DNA of 64,000 nucleotides from CAIVVT01 sp963823095 (GTDB lineage: Bacteria; Acidobacteriota; Terriglobia; Bryobacterales; Bryobacteraceae), in contig CAWGKI010000018.1 of the NCBI GenBank assembly GCA_963823095.1, positions 62,001-126,000 of the forward strand. The letters are read 5' to 3'. The translations under genes were made by a program, and so were the position numbers. Of the stretch, positions 6,801-15,814 are shown piece after piece. The stretch's first letter is position 1, and each line of letters starts with the position of its first letter. The notes beneath the pieces were generated by a model. That model ran no database searches, was not told the origin of the DNA, and saw only the letters and a program-made list of their open reading frames with translations.

Positions 6801-9649
6801 GGTGGTACAACGCCTTCGTTTCACGAATCGACGTCGCTCAGCCATCGTGCACCTACCAGGTGCACCCATCGACCCTCAACGTCGGCATTCATGCGAGCGT
6901 GTCTGACATCTCGGTCGTCGCCCCGTCGGGATGCACGTGGACTCTGGATTCAGTCCCCGGGTGGATCACCACGATCGCCGACGCCAGCGGGATCGGAACC
7001 GGTTCGTCAACCTTCCTGGTGACCACGAATCAAGGGATCGCGAGAACCGGAACTCTCACCCTCGGAGGCCAGACGGTTACGATCAATCAGCCCGGATACT
7101 CGCTGAGCCTTTCTCCGATGTCCGCATCGTTCGACTCCGGCCAGAACTCCAACTGGTTCTACGTGAGTACGAACAGTTCCGCCTTGTGGACGACAGTCAG
7201 CAATGTGACTTGGGGACACGTCACAGCGGGCGCAACCGGGACCGGGTCAGGCCAGGTCCAATATTCAGTGGACGCCAATCCGAGTCTGACGGCAGGGAGG
7301 ACGGGCACCCTCACCGTGCAAGCCGGCGGCGTCTCCAGCCTGTTCACGATCAACCAGTCGGGATCGAGTTGCTCCGCGGTTACCCCAATCGCCGATGTGA
7401 CTTCATTTTCGGGTGCGGGAGGCACGGTCAACGTCACCGTCACCTCTTCTACACCTACATGCACGGCTTGGACGCCCGCGAGCGACGTTTCATGGATCAC
7501 GCCCGTAAATGCCAATGCAACTCTTGGCAATGGATCGGCGACGTACACCGTCCAGCCGAATGTCTGGAATTCGCCCCGTCGAGGCAACATTTGGATCGCT
7601 GGTGTTTCGATCCAGATCGTTCAGAGCGCCGGTTCGCAGTGCTCCGCCGGACCGATTGACTTCCTGTCCCCGGTATCTGGCGTCTGGAGCAATTCCGATT
7701 GCCCTTCATCGTGGAGATCGCAATCGAGTGGCGGCACCAACTATGCGAAGCAGTATACGTTCCAAGGGACGGCAAACCAGCAAATCGCAATTGAGCTGGT
7801 TACCGCGGACATTGACACGTATCTATATCTGGCCGGTCCGGATGGAACGCTCGTCTCTCAGGATGACGATACGCCATGGACGGTGAATTCACGAATACCG
7901 TACAGCGGGTTTTTCACGCTGCCGTCTACAGGCATTTACAGTATCGAGGCAACCACGTACTCTTCCGGGGCCACGGGCGCCTTCACGCTGCAACTAGTGC
8001 CAGGCTGTCCTGTCACCCTGTTGCAGACTGCGGTATCGGCGTCCTCCGCCGGTGGCGCGCTCACCACGCCTGTGGTCGGTCAGAGTGGGTGTGAATGGAC
8101 TGCCACAGCCTATACTCCATCCTGGCTTACCGTCGCGCCTGGAACCGGCGCTGGGATCGGGTCATTGACTGTCACAGCGTCCGATAACTCGTCCGGTTCC
8201 ACCCGCACGGGCGCGATCTCTATCGGCGGCCAGTGGCTGATGCTCCTGCAAGGCGGCAGCGGCAGCTACGGCTTCAGCCCGGATTCAGCCTCGCTCAGCG
8301 CTTCCGGCCAGAACGGTTCTGTACTAGTCGCGCCTCCAGACTCCAATTATTGGTACCCACTCAGTACACAGCCGTGGCTAACCATTCAATCGAACGGCTT
8401 GCACGGCGTTGCAACTTTGAACTACTCGGTCACCGAGAACACTGGCATGACACGGTCCGCCCAGATTCTGATCGGTTCGCAGGCATTCACAGTCACTCAA
8501 GCCGGCACCAATCCAGCACTGCGCTTTGTTCCCATAACACCCTGCCGGGTGGTGGACACCCGGTGGGCCAATGGGGCGTTTGGCGGACCGGCGATCACGG
8601 CCGGGACAAGCCGGGACTTTGTTCTCCAGGCGAACCTGATCCAAGGCAGCAAGTGCACCATCCCTGCGACGGCGCAGGCCTATTCGCTGAACGTGACGGT
8701 GGTGCCTCCCAAACCGCTGGGGTACCTGACGATCTGGCCCACGGGGCAGGCGCGGCCGGTGGCTTCGACGCTGAATTCGCTGGACGGCCGGATCAAGGCC
8801 AACGCAGCCATCGTGCCGGCGGGCAATAGCGGAGCCGTCAGCGTTTTCGTCAGCGACACGACGCAAGTGTTGCTCGACATCGACGGCTACTTCGTGCCGG
8901 CAACCGATGCGAGCGCGCTGGCGTTTTATCCGCTGACGCCGTGCCGGGTGGCGGACACCCGGAAAGCTCTCGGCTTGTTGGGCGCACCGGCGCTCGGGGC
9001 AGGGACGAGCCGGACCTTGCCGATACTGTCGAGTTCCTGCGGCGTGCCGGCCAGCGCGCAGGCCTATTCGTTGAACCTCACGGCGGTGCCAGGTGGAGCG
9101 CTGGGATATATCACGACCTGGCCGACCGGCCAGCCCAAACCTACGGTATCGACGTTGAACGCGCCGACCGGCGCCATCACCGCCAACGCGGCGATTGTGC
9201 CGGCGGGCAGCGGCGGGTCGATCGACGTGTTCGCGAGCGACGCCACGAATCTGGTGGTGGACATCAACGGCTACTTCGCTCCCGCCGGCGCGGGCGGGCT
9301 GTCGCTGTACAATCTGCCGCCGTGCCGGGTGCTGGACTCGCGCAAGCCGGCGGGGTCGCCGGCGCTGAAAGGCGCGATGGACGTGGATGTGGTGGACAGC
9401 GGCTGCGGGGCGCCGCTGGCGGCCCAGGCCTACGTGCTGAACGCGACGGTGGTGCCGCAGGCGAGCCTGGGGTACCTGACGTTGTGGCCGCAGGGGGCCA
9501 CGCAGCCAGTGGTGTCGACGCTGAACGCGCTGGACGGAAAGATCACTTCGAACATGGCGATCGTGCCGACAACGAACGGCTCGACGAGCGCCTTCCTCTC
9601 CGATCTGGCCCACGTTGTCCTGGATATCTCGGGGTACTTCGCGCAGTAA
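3878..9649 (+). CDS. Giant secreted SBBP-repeat / BACON-domain protein
   Basis: About 1,923 residues from ATG 3878, preceded by CTGGAGG; an upstream frame from 3809 is open but has no ribosome site. A signal peptide (MFLRSLPFAAAALTLGVLSA) is followed by a conserved acidobacterial N-terminal domain (about 30-245), SBBP beta-propeller repeats such as YSTFLGG...AVD..GNAYVTG..SSDFP (about 248-605), BNR/YCF48-like blades (620-895), another SBBP unit (918-980), BACON domains ending in WxT..P (about 990-1250 and 1378-1540), a PPC-like beta domain with DIDTYLYLAGPDG (1288-1375), and the three-repeat C-terminal cassette (1547-1923). The architecture implies an extracellular, carbohydrate- or protein-binding surface protein. 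Substrate and role are unknown. No frameshift was seen. Confidence 0.9.
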   Translation: MFLRSLPFAAAALTLGVLSAEQPRPVQAPPAQISAQYGKLPMMFESNGGQMHAPVRFMSRGKGYSLFLTPTESVLGLTRKGKNADGKSASLRFRFEGANPNPLIEGTGALPTRTNYLLGKDPSKWRTDIVNYARVQYREIYPGIDLVFYGNQTELEFDFVIRPGANPEAIRLGIGGANAVTIDEGGDLVLRVDGGEVRQHRPHVYQEMDGKREIVDGRFALVGKDLVSFQLGQYDRTRSLVVDPVLSYSTFLGGDDNSSGAGAIATDALGNAYVTGWTYASDFPLVGAVQGSLNGYEDVFVSKLNPTGTGLIYSTYIGGNSWDQGTAIAVDPQGRAYVAGTTSSSDFPLVQAAQSSGGQIFVLALNSDGNALAYSTRLGGTGYDSVSGIAVDSTGAAYLTGYTYSSDFPVTAGAYQGVLRGGEAGFVTKYTANGSVAYSTLLGGTIWDESRAIAVDSAGFAYITGLSLSSDYPTTPGAFQATSPGGETAFVTKLNPQGSGLVYSTFVGSAGSWSYGQSIGVDATGQAYVSGAAGGNFPITPGAFQSTPKGSYGGPVVFKMNAAGSALSYSTYLGGSASDNPQSIAVDAQGNAVVAGYAYSPDFPVLNAVQPQIGYPGRVLYRGANSGLTWTPSGSASDTFSPNVMVADPWNAGLLYGADSCNIYKTDAPGQWQYVGFSGNCGITDLIVDSQTLNVLYVNSYSGIRKSVDGGQNWTYVNNGLTNTYVNALVADPTDHNVLYAGTNSGIFKTQDGGANWSLLSGTNEYIQSIAVDPVTPATVYATSYWTLLVSTDRGTSFTSRDLPSSISYGSRLAVQPSDHSRLYAYSSTGVFVTGDAGTTWTNLGADLPPVTSFAISPSSSVIYAGTDRAGVYRNSLDGSEWTTAGNQPLNLSIQALCILPSDPTTVWAAGPKQPDVFVAKFDPSGSLLYSTFLGNAQGAYPGGVAIAPNGGAIIAGSANGSGFPVTDNALKTTGWYNAFVSRIDVAQPSCTYQVHPSTLNVGIHASVSDISVVAPSGCTWTLDSVPGWITTIADASGIGTGSSTFLVTTNQGIARTGTLTLGGQTVTINQPGYSLSLSPMSASFDSGQNSNWFYVSTNSSALWTTVSNVTWGHVTAGATGTGSGQVQYSVDANPSLTAGRTGTLTVQAGGVSSLFTINQSGSSCSAVTPIADVTSFSGAGGTVNVTVTSSTPTCTAWTPASDVSWITPVNANATLGNGSATYTVQPNVWNSPRRGNIWIAGVSIQIVQSAGSQCSAGPIDFLSPVSGVWSNSDCPSSWRSQSSGGTNYAKQYTFQGTANQQIAIELVTADIDTYLYLAGPDGTLVSQDDDTPWTVNSRIPYSGFFTLPSTGIYSIEATTYSSGATGAFTLQLVPGCPVTLLQTAVSASSAGGALTTPVVGQSGCEWTATAYTPSWLTVAPGTGAGIGSLTVTASDNSSGSTRTGAISIGGQWLMLLQGGSGSYGFSPDSASLSASGQNGSVLVAPPDSNYWYPLSTQPWLTIQSNGLHGVATLNYSVTENTGMTRSAQILIGSQAFTVTQAGTNPALRFVPITPCRVVDTRWANGAFGGPAITAGTSRDFVLQANLIQGSKCTIPATAQAYSLNVTVVPPKPLGYLTIWPTGQARPVASTLNSLDGRIKANAAIVPAGNSGAVSVFVSDTTQVLLDIDGYFVPATDASALAFYPLTPCRVADTRKALGLLGAPALGAGTSRTLPILSSSCGVPASAQAYSLNLTAVPGGALGYITTWPTGQPKPTVSTLNAPTGAITANAAIVPAGSGGSIDVFASDATNLVVDINGYFAPAGAGGLSLYNLPPCRVLDSRKPAGSPALKGAMDVDVVDSGCGAPLAAQAYVLNATVVPQASLGYLTLWPQGATQPVVSTLNALDGKITSNMAIVPTTNGSTSAFLSDLAHVVLDISGYFAQ
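8519..9649 (+). repeat. C-terminal three-repeat cassette, copy 1
   Basis: Three tandem repeats of about 120 residues, each with PCRV.D(T/S)R at the start, a second Cys (S.C), an AQAY.LN.TVVP block, LGY.T.WP.G...P..STLN, N.AIVP and a closing D(I)(D/N)GYF or DISGYF. The two conserved Cys per repeat suggest a disulfide. The same cassette, nearly base-for-base, ends two other proteins at 13951-15067 and 26196-27311. The repeat is related to the DTR...GYLT...GYF domain seen in many actinobacterial and acidobacterial exoproteins. Its function is not known. Confidence 0.85.
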
Positions 9650-10031
9650 TCGGATGATACGGGACTTTCTTGCCAACTCTTTCGTTCGGTGTCAGCGGGC
9701 TGGTGTGGGAGAGTTCTTTTAGCTAGCTTGCCGCGAATTAGGGTGGAAGCCAAGTAGTGCAGAATCTGGGCGGTAGGATGTCGCCTCCCAGCGTAAGTTT
9801 GTTTGTCATCGTCGCGACATTGGCTGACTATAAATAGAAAAGAGCTGTATATCTGTTGTGCTCAAGACGCCCGGAAGGAATCCTGCAAGAACCAGATTGA
9901 TTTTTCCTTTGGAAGCGAAGCGCGCTCTTCGTGGCTGCACAGAGGCAGCTGCGGTTCGACTCCTGAGAACGAACCGCGCCAAGCCTAAGTCGTAACAGAC
10001 TGTCAAGGATAGTTTTGGGGGCTGAAGAATC
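9650..10031. other. Intergenic, nothing recognised
   Basis: 382 bases between giant gene 1 and the DUF11 remnant. Short frames here lack ribosome sites and recognisable motifs. No strong hairpin or promoter was found. Confidence 0.5.
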
Positions 10032-10365
10032 ATGCGGAGTTGTTTTGCTACAGCGGTCAGGCAGATCGCTCTGACCGTGCGATGCCGGTTTGCAGTGTCA
10101 CCTCAGCCGAGCGGCCAAGACCTGACACCCGCCTCCGCAAACGCGTGTACTTTCCCGCTAGGGCAAACTAAGGCCAGCCGTTTACTCAGCGTGAGGGATT
10201 CAGGCTCGGCGGAGCCGACTTCCAGTTTCGTCTCGTCCGCGGAGATCGCACCTGCGGAACTCATAGCCCCGTCAATGTTCGGAGATGGCTGGATCTGCAC
10301 TGTAATTCCTTGCGACCGAAGTGATGCGCTGCCGTTTCGCACTAGCGTCCCGCAATCATGATCGA
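10032..10365 (+). pseudogene. Degenerate copy of the DUF11 N-terminal module
   Basis: The frame from ATG 10032 (MRSCFATAVRQIALTV...) aligns along its length with the intact N-terminus of the gene at 19727 (MRSCLAAMFGWIPLTV...): GQDLT, LGQT/SGQT, VGSAPTS/SGSAEPTS, FGDGWICT/IGDGWTCT and RSDAL correspond in order. The DNA match continues past the stop as TCCCGCAATCATG. Signal-peptide and core residues are heavily substituted, and it ends after about 110 residues. It is a relic of a third paralogous giant gene, later replaced by or rearranged next to the metzincin gene. Confidence 0.65.
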
Positions 10366-10428
10366 GTTTCCCCCATTTGACACGCGGGCTGGGCGCCGGT
10401 TGATGGTGAATCGTGGCGAGATATACCG

Positions 10429-13400
10429 ATGAATCAATCTGTCACTGCGCGACTGTCTCGGCTGGGACTTATGTCTCTTGGGCTTCCGTTCATTTGGGTA
10501 CTGACGTGCTGCGCTGGGCCTGCATGGGGACAGTCGTCCAACACAGCCGAGCGGCTTGCGGCGCGGATTGGTGCGATCAACCGGGACGCTCAAGCGGCTG
10601 TTCCCCTATTTCGAGCCAGCCAGCGCCTTGACGGTCTGCTGGAAGAGCGCGCGAGCCTGCTCGCGGAATTGATCGGTAAGGATCCAGCCAAGGCACTGGA
10701 ATTGACTCTCCCGTCCTCACTGATCGAGGGACTGCAGGTCGGGCGACCCAACCCCGGTCTCGAATCGAGAGGGCGGTGGGATGGCGCAATCGAAACTGTG
10801 ATTTCGGATGACTTCAAGGCGAAGCGAAGCTGGACTCGCTGGTACCTCAACACGGGACTTGAGCGAGTAGAAATGTTCTTCTCGGGCGAGAAGCCCAGTC
10901 GGACCGGGATCAATGTGAGCGTCGAGGGCGTAAGACTCGGAAATCGCATGGCGATCAGCGGCGTTACGAAGGCGCGGCCGCGCGTGACTCAGTCGAGCAC
11001 CGCAACGGCGGGTGCGCCACTGAGTTGTACAACGACGGGACCGCAGAACATCGCCGTGCTGATGCTGACAACACCTTCCAATGCAACATTCCCTCCTGCG
11101 TATACGAAGGCCAGTCTGCAAGAAGCCTTCTTCGGAAGCCCGACCGACACCAGCACTACCCAATCTCTGAATGGGTACTGGAAAGAGATGTCGTATGGCC
11201 TAACCTCTACGGTCGGACAAGTCTTTGGGCCATTTACATTGAGTCAGGATTACAACTACGACACCCAAGGCGATCTATTGACGGCGGCGATTAACGCCGC
11301 GGACTCGACGGCTGACTTCACGCAATTCACGAGGCTAGCGCTCATATTCCCTCTTGCGAGCTATGGCGACTGGGGAGGATGGGCAGCCGATGATAGCCTA
11401 GGATGTTGGACGATAACGTCTCCCAGCAAGGGCAGCCTTCCGGCGTCGATCGGATGGTTACCTGCTTTCCCCAATTCATCTCCTCCGATCGATCTCTACG
11501 CTCATGAACTCGGGCACGCCTTGGGGCTCCATCATTCGAGTTCCGACGAATTCGGCACAGTACCCATCGGCGCCATTGATGAGAAGGGCACACTCTCCGA
11601 GTATGGCGATATCTTCGCCACCATGGGTTCAAATGAAGGCCAGTATGCGGCGGAACACAAGAGCCTGCTTCTGCACTGGCTGAATGCGGGTGACTATCTG
11701 GAAACGATTTCGGGCGGCAATTACACTCTGCGACCCCTTGAATCCACGGCCAATCCGCGCGGCTTGCGTGTACTCCGGGATTCAATGAGTAGCGCTTGGT
11801 TTTGGCTTGAGTACCGCCAACCCATTGGCGATGTGGATTCTGTACTGCAGGATTACTACGGCAACGCACCGTTTGACGGGACTCTCGTTCGTTACGAAGA
11901 TCCCTATCTCGATTCGCCTGGGCACACATATCTATTGGACTTCAATCCGATTTCAGCCCCGAACGATTTTACTCAATCCGCGCTGAGACCAGGCTCCTCG
12001 TGGTCCGATCCGTATTCTCTTCTGACACTCAGCATTGGAAGTCCCGTAAACGGCGGACTGCCAGTCAGCGTGACGTACGACCAACCATGTGCGAGCTTGC
12101 AGTACTCGGCAACCACATTTCCCGCGAGCGGCGGTTCGGGGAGCATCGCTGTGTCGGCGCCCGGCAACTGCCAATGGAATGCATCGAGTGCGTCGAGTTG
12201 GATCAGCTTTCCGAGCAGCACTTCTGGGGCCGGCGATGGAACCGTTCAGTTCTCGGTTGGCGCCAACTCGGGTCCTCAGCAGCAGGGTTACATCGCTGTG
12301 CAGCGGCAGAGCACTCGCATTATCCAGAAGAGCACCTCGTCGTCGGTACTTAGCGTTAGCCCGAGCCTCGGGACCGGAGCCACTGGCCTGTTCACTTTCG
12401 CGTTCGACGACGTTAACGGCTACCAGGATGTCTCCTATGTGACATTTAGACTCTCCGGTCCACCGGATTGCGAGATCGGTGTCTATCCAGGCAGCGGCGA
12501 GCTTTACTTGTATGGTGATCCGGGCGGCAGTTCGCCACCGCCCATATACATTGACAACCCAGGGGGAACCGTCAGTAACAGTGTTTGCTCAATCTCATCA
12601 TCTGGAAGCTCGATTACGGGATCTGGCTCCCAGCTCCTGGTTGCACTTCAAGTAGGCTTCTCCACCTCGTTCGGTGGCGCTCACCGTGTTGAAGCGGAGA
12701 TAGGCGGATCCGGGCGCATTCCAGTTGGCACGTGGATTGTGCCGTCCGCTCAGGAACCACGCACAACAATTCAAGCCAGCACCATGGGCGCGCCTTTCAT
12801 GTTGGACGGCGGGGCCGTTTACGCGGCGCCGGCCACATTCTCCTGGTCCGCGGGCTCGCAACATACTATCACCTGGCTCAGCAGCGCTCGCGGCCACACG
12901 ACTTCCCGATATGTCTTTCAGAATTGGACAGATGGTGGGTCGAATCCGCGCACGATCACGGTCCCCTCTGCCCCCACCACTTACACCGCCAACATTAAGG
13001 TACAATATCAGCTCTCTTTAGTCGTAACACCCACCGGAGCAGGCCAGCTAACCGCTACGCCGACATCTAGCGATGGCTTTTACGACGCCGGTGCATCGGT
13101 ACAGATCCAAGCCGCTCCAGTTCCTGGGTATAGTTTTTGGTACTTCAGTGGTGACGCTTCTGGCAGCACCAATCCAGTGACTGTAACTACCACGAAACCC
13201 CTTTCGGTAACAGGGAACTTTTACTGCCAGATCAACAGCGGTTCGTGGCCACCCTACAACACCAGTTCCGATAGTACGACCGGAATTATGGAGTTCTCGA
13301 CCGGGACCGGCTGCGCATGGACTGCTACGAGCGACTCGCCTTGGCTCACCATTAATCCGCCTTCGGGGACCGGAGGCTCGGCCTTGCTGTACGCGATTGC

Positions 13401-15072
13401 AGCGAACTCAGGTGCTGCGCGAACGGGCACTGTGACCTTGACCTACAACGGCGGCTGGCTGTCCACGTACACCGTCAATCAGGATGCAGCCGGATCCCAG
13501 CGAGCGACCGTCAAGTCGTTGTCCCCGGTCTCGGGGATAGGACTCTCTACCGCAGCCACGGCACGATTCGCCGCACCTGGGGGATATGGTCAGATCAGTT
13601 ACGCGATCATCCGCTACTACGGCACCGATTCGAACTCCTACTGTCTTGCGGAGTTCGGCCAGGGTCCTGGCTGGAACGCAATCTGGTTGGGCGATGACTT
13701 GACCTCCAGTTGGCTATTCTCCAGTTTGCCGGGAAGCGGAACGCTCAGCGTTTCGAGGTGCTCACTGGACGTCTCGACACTCTCCTTTTCGGGAAATGAC
13801 AACAACCTGACGCTGGCGCTGCCTTTCCAGTTTGCACCTTCGTTCGCAGGCAAAAAGCGCGTAAGTCTCCAGGCTGTAACCAGTGGCACCGATGGTTGGT
13901 CGTCCGATCAGCAGATGGGCACATGGGTTGTAGGAACGCCGAGTGCGGCGCTGCGCTTCATTCCCATCACTCCCTGCCGGGTGGTGGATACGCGCAAACC
14001 GGACGGGCCGTTTGGCGGACCAGCGATCGCGGCCGGGACCAGCCGGGACTTTGCTATCCCGAACAGTACGTGCAACATCCCGGCGACGGCGCAGGCCTAT
14101 TCGCTGAACGTGACGGTGGTGCCTCCCAAACCGCTGGGGTACCTGACGATCTGGCCCACGGGGCAGGCGCGGCCGGTGGCTTCGACGCTGAATTCGCTGG
14201 ACGGCCGGATCAAGGCCAACGCATCCATCGTGCCGGCGGGCAATAGCGGAGCCGTCAGCGTTTTCGTCAGCGACACGACGCAAGTGTTGCTCGACATCGA
14301 CGGCTACTTCGTGCCGGCAACCGATGCGAGCGCGCTGGCGTTTTATCCGCTTGACGCCGTGCCGGGTGGCGGACACCCGGAAAGCTCTCGGCTTGTTGGG
14401 CGCACCGGCGCTCGGGGCAGGGACGAGCCGGACCTTGCCGATACTGTCGAGTTCCTGCGGCGTGCCGGCCAGCGCGCAGGCCTATTCGTTGAACCTCACG
14501 GCGGTGCCGGGTGGAGCGCTGGGGTATATCACGACCTGGCCGACTGGCCAGCCCAAACCTACGGTATCGACGTTGAACGCGCCGACCGGCGCCATCACGG
14601 CCAACGCGGCGATTGTGCCGGCGGGCAGCGGCGGGTCGATCGACGTCTTTGCGAGCGACGCCACGAATCTGGTGGTGGACATCAACGGCTACTTCGCTCC
14701 CGCCGGCGCGGGCGGGCTGTCGCTGTACAATCTGCCGCCGTGCCGGGTGCTGGACTCGCGCAAGCCGGCGGGGTCGCCGGCGCTGAAAGGCGCGATGGAC
14801 GTGGATGTGGTGGACAGCGGCTGCGGGGCGCCGCTGGCGGCCCAGGCCTACGTGCTGAACGCGACGGTGGTGCCGCAGGCGAACCTGGGGTACCTGACGT
14901 TGTGGCCGCAGGGGGCCACGCAGCCAGTGGTGTCGACGCTGAACGCGCTGGACGGGAAGATCACTTCGAACATGGCGATCGTGCCGACAACGAACGGCTC
15001 GACGAGCGCCTTCCTCTCCGACCTAGCCCACGTTGTCCTGGATATCTCGGGGTACTTCGCGCAGTGAGCTGA
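10429..15072 (+). CDS. Secreted metzincin (M11-like) metalloprotease with BACON and cassette domains, frameshifted near C-terminus
   Basis: From ATG 10429 a signal peptide (hydrophobic to GPAWGQ) leads to a protease domain with the zinc motif HELGHALGLHH (first His about residue 359), an EYGD acidic site and a Met-turn (ATMGS, about 398). This arrangement fits gametolysin-like peptidase M11. BACON-like domains (about 554-630, 934-1020), an InlB-like/bacterial repeat (GAGQLTATPTS...GYSF, about 859-930) and the C-terminal cassette follow. An extra T at 14351-14352 (CCGCTTGACG against CCGCTGACG in the other two cassettes) shifts the frame after cassette repeat 1. The read-through tail is Arg/Gly-rich to 15072, while repeats 2-3 stay open in the +1 frame to 15067. 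Probably an exoprotease. Confidence 0.85.
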   Translation: MNQSVTARLSRLGLMSLGLPFIWVLTCCAGPAWGQSSNTAERLAARIGAINRDAQAAVPLFRASQRLDGLLEERASLLAELIGKDPAKALELTLPSSLIEGLQVGRPNPGLESRGRWDGAIETVISDDFKAKRSWTRWYLNTGLERVEMFFSGEKPSRTGINVSVEGVRLGNRMAISGVTKARPRVTQSSTATAGAPLSCTTTGPQNIAVLMLTTPSNATFPPAYTKASLQEAFFGSPTDTSTTQSLNGYWKEMSYGLTSTVGQVFGPFTLSQDYNYDTQGDLLTAAINAADSTADFTQFTRLALIFPLASYGDWGGWAADDSLGCWTITSPSKGSLPASIGWLPAFPNSSPPIDLYAHELGHALGLHHSSSDEFGTVPIGAIDEKGTLSEYGDIFATMGSNEGQYAAEHKSLLLHWLNAGDYLETISGGNYTLRPLESTANPRGLRVLRDSMSSAWFWLEYRQPIGDVDSVLQDYYGNAPFDGTLVRYEDPYLDSPGHTYLLDFNPISAPNDFTQSALRPGSSWSDPYSLLTLSIGSPVNGGLPVSVTYDQPCASLQYSATTFPASGGSGSIAVSAPGNCQWNASSASSWISFPSSTSGAGDGTVQFSVGANSGPQQQGYIAVQRQSTRIIQKSTSSSVLSVSPSLGTGATGLFTFAFDDVNGYQDVSYVTFRLSGPPDCEIGVYPGSGELYLYGDPGGSSPPPIYIDNPGGTVSNSVCSISSSGSSITGSGSQLLVALQVGFSTSFGGAHRVEAEIGGSGRIPVGTWIVPSAQEPRTTIQASTMGAPFMLDGGAVYAAPATFSWSAGSQHTITWLSSARGHTTSRYVFQNWTDGGSNPRTITVPSAPTTYTANIKVQYQLSLVVTPTGAGQLTATPTSSDGFYDAGASVQIQAAPVPGYSFWYFSGDASGSTNPVTVTTTKPLSVTGNFYCQINSGSWPPYNTSSDSTTGIMEFSTGTGCAWTATSDSPWLTINPPSGTGGSALLYAIAANSGAARTGTVTLTYNGGWLSTYTVNQDAAGSQRATVKSLSPVSGIGLSTAATARFAAPGGYGQISYAIIRYYGTDSNSYCLAEFGQGPGWNAIWLGDDLTSSWLFSSLPGSGTLSVSRCSLDVSTLSFSGNDNNLTLALPFQFAPSFAGKKRVSLQAVTSGTDGWSSDQQMGTWVVGTPSAALRFIPITPCRVVDTRKPDGPFGGPAIAAGTSRDFAIPNSTCNIPATAQAYSLNVTVVPPKPLGYLTIWPTGQARPVASTLNSLDGRIKANASIVPAGNSGAVSVFVSDTTQVLLDIDGYFVPATDASALAFYPLDAVPGGGHPESSRLVGRTGARGRDEPDLADTVEFLRRAGQRAGLFVEPHGGAGWSAGVYHDLADWPAQTYGIDVERADRRHHGQRGDCAGGQRRVDRRLCERRHESGGGHQRLLRSRRRGRAVAVQSAAVPGAGLAQAGGVAGAERRDGRGCGGQRLRGAAGGPGLRAERDGGAAGEPGVPDVVAAGGHAASGVDAERAGREDHFEHGDRADNERLDERLPLRPSPRCPGYLGVLRAVS
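13951..15067 (+). repeat. C-terminal three-repeat cassette, copy 2 (frameshifted)
   Basis: Same three repeats as at 8519-9649. Repeat 1 is in the protease frame; repeats 2 and 3 are displaced by the single extra T at 14351-14352 but otherwise intact to the stop at 15067. The DNA is nearly identical to copies 1 and 3 over more than 1 kb. Confidence 0.85.
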
Positions 15073-15295
15073 AACGCGGCAGCGTTGACCTGCTCTCGGA
15101 CCAGCCCCTCATGGACGTTCTTCAGGATTGGGCTACCTTCCGCCAGAGTGAGGCTGCGGGTGCATGGCCACAGCCTCCACCCCAACTTGGCTATGCAACG
15201 TACTCGCCCCCCGGCTGGCGCAGCCCTCCGTGCCAACATTGATGAGACAGTTCTCCCGGTCGTAATTACTGAGCAGGGCGAGAATCGGAATCAAT

Positions 15296-15814
15296 GTGAA
15301 GAATCATGGAATCTCTTCGGCTCCTTCCACGGCTTTGCCCGCCGCGGAGCGTAGGGAGGCCGAGCGGAGCGAGGCCGACCGGAGCGCAGCGGCGGGCAAA
15401 GCCGTCGCGCCTTCGCCGCCTGCTCCACCGCGGAGAGACCCGGAGGTCGTCGCCTTCGCCAAGCGCCGCAGCTTCACCGCCGAATACAAGCTGCGCCTCC
15501 TGGCTGAGCTCGATGCCGCCACCGAACCCGGCGCCATCGGGGCACTGCTCCGCCGTGAAGGCCTCTACTCCTCGCACCTGGTCACCTGGCGTCGCGAGCG
15601 CGAGGTCGGCAGCCTCAAGGGTTTGACGCCCCACAAGCGCGGCCCCAAGTCCAAACGCAATCCGCAGGAAGAGGAGATGCAGAAGCTCCGCCGGGAAAAC
15701 CTGCGCCTGACCGAGGAACTGCGCAAAGCCGCGATCGTCATCGATGTTCAAAAAAAAGTGGGCGCGCTGTTGGGCTGGCCCCTGCCGAAGGTGGACCCCG
15801 AGGAGCAACCCTGA
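15296..15814 (+). CDS. IS3-type transposase orfA (copy B)
   Basis: 172 residues, identical in amino-acid sequence to copy A orfA: low-complexity N-terminus, helix-turn-helix (RRSFTAEYKLRLLAELD) and a C-terminal leucine-rich coiled coil. It ends as TGATG overlapping orfB. The start may be internal, since the first 50 residues are compositionally odd for the family. It would bind the element ends and, by -1 slippage, form the N-terminus of OrfAB. Confidence 0.88.
   Translation: MKNHGISSAPSTALPAAERREAERSEADRSAAAGKAVAPSPPAPPRRDPEVVAFAKRRSFTAEYKLRLLAELDAATEPGAIGALLRREGLYSSHLVTWRREREVGSLKGLTPHKRGPKSKRNPQEEEMQKLRRENLRLTEELRKAAIVIDVQKKVGALLGWPLPKVDPEEQP
15750..15757 (+). promoter_or_regulatory. A8 slippery run for -1 frameshifting in orfA (copy B)
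   Basis: Eight A in codons CAA AAA AAA. The -1 frame is open from here through the orfB start at 15814, so slippage gives an OrfAB fusion as in other IS3 elements. Confidence 0.75.

Noticed and set aside
8378..9676. 432-codon antisense frame over the cassette (also 26103-27419) and a 238-codon shifted frame
   Set aside because: Arg-rich, no motifs, mirrored in every cassette copy. Explained by codon bias of the cassette.
10377..10405. TTGACA upstream of the metzincin gene as a promoter
   Set aside because: The -35 is perfect, but nothing near 17 bases downstream resembles a -10.
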